The notes beneath the pieces are model-generated. The model was not told where the DNA came from. It saw nothing but the letters and a program-made list of their open reading frames with translations, and did not search any database. DNA of 64,000 nt from Treponema sp. (lineage in GTDB: Bacteria; Spirochaetota; Spirochaetia; Treponematales; Treponemataceae): positions 1 to 64,000 of the forward strand of contig JAEDJA010000002.1 in NCBI GenBank assembly GCA_016296575.1, read 5' to 3'. Positions 61,464 through 64,000 of the stretch are shown one piece after another. The first letter of the stretch is position 1; every line of letters begins with the position of its first letter. The position numbers were made by a program, and so were the translations under genes.

Positions 61464-64000
61464 ATGTATCGTTTTTATATTGAAAGAAAGGACGGTTTCA
61501 GAAACGAAGCTAACCGCATTTATTCTGAAATTACAGGTTTTTTGGGCATTTCCGGAGTTACCGGTGTGCGTTTTTTCAACCGCTACGATGTAGAAAACGT
61601 AAGTGAAGCTGTAGCAAAAGCCGCTGCCGTTCGCATTTTCTCTGAACCACAGAGCGATTTCTGCGTAACAGACAACATGGACTTTTCTGCCGACGACACA
61701 GTCATCATCTGGGAATATCTTCCTGGCCAGTATGACCAGCGTGCCGACAGCGCCGAACAGTGTCTTTCTCTTCTCCGTGCAGACCTGGCAAAAAGTGGAT
61801 CTGCAACTCTCACAGAACCTCCTGCAGTTCGCTGTGCAAAAATCGCAGTACTTTCAGGAAAGGTAACTGCTGACGAGAAAAAGAAAATCGAAAATTATCT
61901 TATCAACCCTGTTGATTCACGTCTTACTGACAATAAAATCCCTGAAACTTTAAAAATGAAACTGGAAACACCAGGCGACATTCCTATTGTTGAAGGCTTC
62001 CTTTCATGGGATGAAACAAAACTCCATGACTACCGCGAAAAAATGGGACTTGCCATGGATGATGCTGACGTTAAGTTCCTTCAGGATTACTTCAAAACAG
62101 AAAATCGTGATCCAACAGAAACTGAAATCCGTGTTTTGGATACTTACTGGTCTGATCACTGCCGCCACACCACATTCAACACTATCCTGGACGACATCAA
62201 AATTGATGAGGGTGAACTTTCAGCTCCACTTACAGCTTCTCTTGAAGAATACCGTGCCCTCCGCGACGAACTTTACGGAGAACGGGCTAAAAAAGGTGCT
62301 GCCAACGAAAAGCCTCTCACACTTATGGACATGGCTTGTATTGGTGCAAAATACCTTAAAAAACACGGAAAACTTGATGACATTGAACTTTCTGAAGAAA
62401 TCAACGCCTGTTCAGTTTTCATTGATGTTGATGTAGCTGATTACAGTGAATCTTCTGATCCTGAACACAAAACAGAACGCTGGCTTCTCCAGTTTAAAAA
62501 TGAAACACACAACCACCCAACAGAAATTGAACCATTTGGTGGAGCCGCAACCTGTATTGGTGGTGCCATCCGTGACCCACTTTCTGGCCGTGCATGGGTT
62601 TACCAGTCACTTCGCGTAACTGGTGCTGCTGATCCTACAGTTCCACTTTCTGCAACCCGGGAAGGAAAGCTTCCTCAGATGAAGCTTACACGTGAAGCTG
62701 CTCAGGGATTCTCTTCTTACGGAAACCAGATTGGTCTTACAACAGGTCAGGTTGCCGAAATGTATCACCCAGGCTTTGAAGCAAAACGCATGGAGCTTGG
62801 TGCTGTAATCGCTGCATGTCCTGCCGACTGTGTAAAACGCGAAACTCCAGAAGCCGGAGATGTAGTTGTTCTTGTTGGTGGTGGAACTGGACGCGATGGT
62901 ATTGGTGGTGCAACAGGTTCTTCAAAAGCCCACAACGTAAAATCAGTAACAACAGCTGCTGCCGAAGTTCAAAAAGGTAATGCTGTAGAAGAAAGAAAGA
63001 TTCAGCGTTTCTTCCGCAACCGCAACGTTTCTAATATGATCCGCCGCTGTAATGACTTTGGTGCCGGTGGTGTTTCAGTTGCCGTTGGTGAACTTGCCCC
63101 AGGACTCGACATCAACCTGGACGCTGTACCTAAAAAATATGAAGGTCTTAACGGAACAGAACTTGCCATCTCTGAAAGCCAGGAACGTATGGCTCTGGTA
63201 GTTCGTGCAAAAGATGTAGATCGGATTATCAAATATGCAAACGATGAAAACCTCAACGCCACAGTAATTGCCACAGTTACAGATACTAACCGCCTGGTAA
63301 TGAAATGGAGAGGAAAAGCTATCGTTGATATTTCACGTGAATTCATCGATACAAACGGTGCTTACCGAAACGCAAGTGCCCACATCACTTCACCTGTAAA
63401 AAATGATTCTCCACTTTGTGCTCCACTTGCCAATACTGCCAAAGCACTGGAAGAACCTTGTCCATGCAAACAGGGACTCCCTGAAGACAAAGTTGAACAC
63501 GGTTCAAAACTCAAGAACGCCTGGATGACAAACATGACAGACCTTGCCACCTGTTCTCAGCGCGGACTTGGTGAACGCTTTGACGGTTCTATCGGGTCAA
63601 GTTCAGTTATCTTCCCAATGGGTGGAAAATATCAGGCAACTCCTGAAAGTGGTTGTGCTGCAAAAATCCCAGTTCTTCCACCTTTCGAAACAGAAACATC
63701 TTCTTTGATGACTTTCGGATACGATCCACGGGTTGCACAGTGGTCACCATACCACGGAGCACAGACTTCAGTTCTTTACTCACTGGCACGTATTCTTGCT
63801 CTTGGTGGAAATCCATCAACATGTCGCCTTACTTTCCAGGAATATTTTGAACGCACTTCAAGTGAAGAAGCCTGGGGTAAACCTGCCGCAGCCCTTCTTG
63901 GTGCTCTTACTGCACAGACAAAAATGCAGACTGCATCAATTGGTGGAAAGGACTCTATGAGCGGTACTTTCGGTGACATCAAAGTTCCACCTACACTGGT
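61464..64000 (+). CDS. purL: Phosphoribosylformylglycinamidine synthase, partial
   Basis: The first 845 codons of a large PurL are visible; the gene runs off the window. Seen are SDHCRHTTF, FKNETHNHPTEIEPFGG, a GGGTGRDGIGGATGSS loop and FGAGGVSVAVGE. It makes FGAM from FGAR with glutamine and ATP in purine synthesis; a glutaminase domain would lie beyond the window in the long form. The start ATG at 61464 is 6 nt after TAAAAT (61452-61457), with no Shine-Dalgarno. Confidence 0.93.
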   Translation, partial: MYRFYIERKDGFRNEANRIYSEITGFLGISGVTGVRFFNRYDVENVSEAVAKAAAVRIFSEPQSDFCVTDNMDFSADDTVIIWEYLPGQYDQRADSAEQCLSLLRADLAKSGSATLTEPPAVRCAKIAVLSGKVTADEKKKIENYLINPVDSRLTDNKIPETLKMKLETPGDIPIVEGFLSWDETKLHDYREKMGLAMDDADVKFLQDYFKTENRDPTETEIRVLDTYWSDHCRHTTFNTILDDIKIDEGELSAPLTASLEEYRALRDELYGERAKKGAANEKPLTLMDMACIGAKYLKKHGKLDDIELSEEINACSVFIDVDVADYSESSDPEHKTERWLLQFKNETHNHPTEIEPFGGAATCIGGAIRDPLSGRAWVYQSLRVTGAADPTVPLSATREGKLPQMKLTREAAQGFSSYGNQIGLTTGQVAEMYHPGFEAKRMELGAVIAACPADCVKRETPEAGDVVVLVGGGTGRDGIGGATGSSKAHNVKSVTTAAAEVQKGNAVEERKIQRFFRNRNVSNMIRRCNDFGAGGVSVAVGELAPGLDINLDAVPKKYEGLNGTELAISESQERMALVVRAKDVDRIIKYANDENLNATVIATVTDTNRLVMKWRGKAIVDISREFIDTNGAYRNASAHITSPVKNDSPLCAPLANTAKALEEPCPCKQGLPEDKVEHGSKLKNAWMTNMTDLATCSQRGLGERFDGSIGSSSVIFPMGGKYQATPESGCAAKIPVLPPFETETSSLMTFGYDPRVAQWSPYHGAQTSVLYSLARILALGGNPSTCRLTFQEYFERTSSEEAWGKPAAALLGALTAQTKMQTASIGGKDSMSGTFGDIKVPPTL

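Overview
This 64 kb window is chromosomal DNA of a low-GC, host-associated spirochaete, most likely a saccharolytic gut or rumen Treponema. The family-level evidence is indirect: a lipobox lipoprotein, LysM and chemoreceptor genes, a PfkB/KDPG uronate pathway, a DksA-type regulator, and many short intergenic palindromic repeats. The genus is an inference. Genes are dense, in short operons on both strands. About 50 protein genes, one intact tRNA (Leu, CAA), one tRNA relic and several pseudogenes are supported.

Layout. 0-4.5 kb is accessory: a three-gene mini-operon of small proteins, a decayed tRNA-Met, and a broken TOTE-type primase-helicase-nuclease gene behind an XRE regulator with a palindromic operator. 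4.7-10 kb holds envelope proteins (lipoprotein, LysM), a DHH phosphoesterase, a Nudix hydrolase, a cytidylate-kinase-like/BON protein and a GH43 glycosidase. 10-18.7 kb (minus strand) carries an XPB helicase with its partner, TrkA plus an ECF S component, a SpoU methyltransferase and an acyl-CoA synthetase. 18.8-26.7 kb (plus strand) has an NlpC/P60 protein with a barrel-like tail, a GNAT, a PutP symporter, an EAL protein and a polar amino-acid ABC transporter whose binding protein is circularly permuted. 27-35.6 kb is housekeeping (COG2509 flavoprotein, DJ-1, REC-STAS-REC regulator, histidinol phosphatase, DksA-like, infA, tyrS, Na/Pi transporter). 35.7-40.5 kb is a hexuronate operon (uxuB-uxaC-eda-kdgK). 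40.6-45.7 kb has M18 and M48 peptidases, a LacI regulator and prfA. 45.7-48.1 kb is a decayed patch with a small hydrophobic-peptide locus that resembles a type I toxin. 48.1-52.7 kb holds a GntR-ABC operon and an NfnAB-like pair. 52.8-64 kb has a DUF1015 protein, RecQ, tRNA-Leu, ComM, a repeat-rich gap, a TIM-barrel epimerase, an MCP and the start of purL.

The strongest unusual signals are the circularly permuted solute-binding protein (24485-25255), the small hydrophobic-peptide locus whose Shine-Dalgarno is sequestered by an upstream repeat (46640-46890), a mosaic family of palindromic repeats in six intergenic gaps, and a recurring promoter layout in which the -10 box lies 6-7 nt before a start codon that lacks a ribosome-binding site, which predicts leaderless mRNAs. 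Starts, functions and operons are read from the sequence and from family knowledge; no database search was run.
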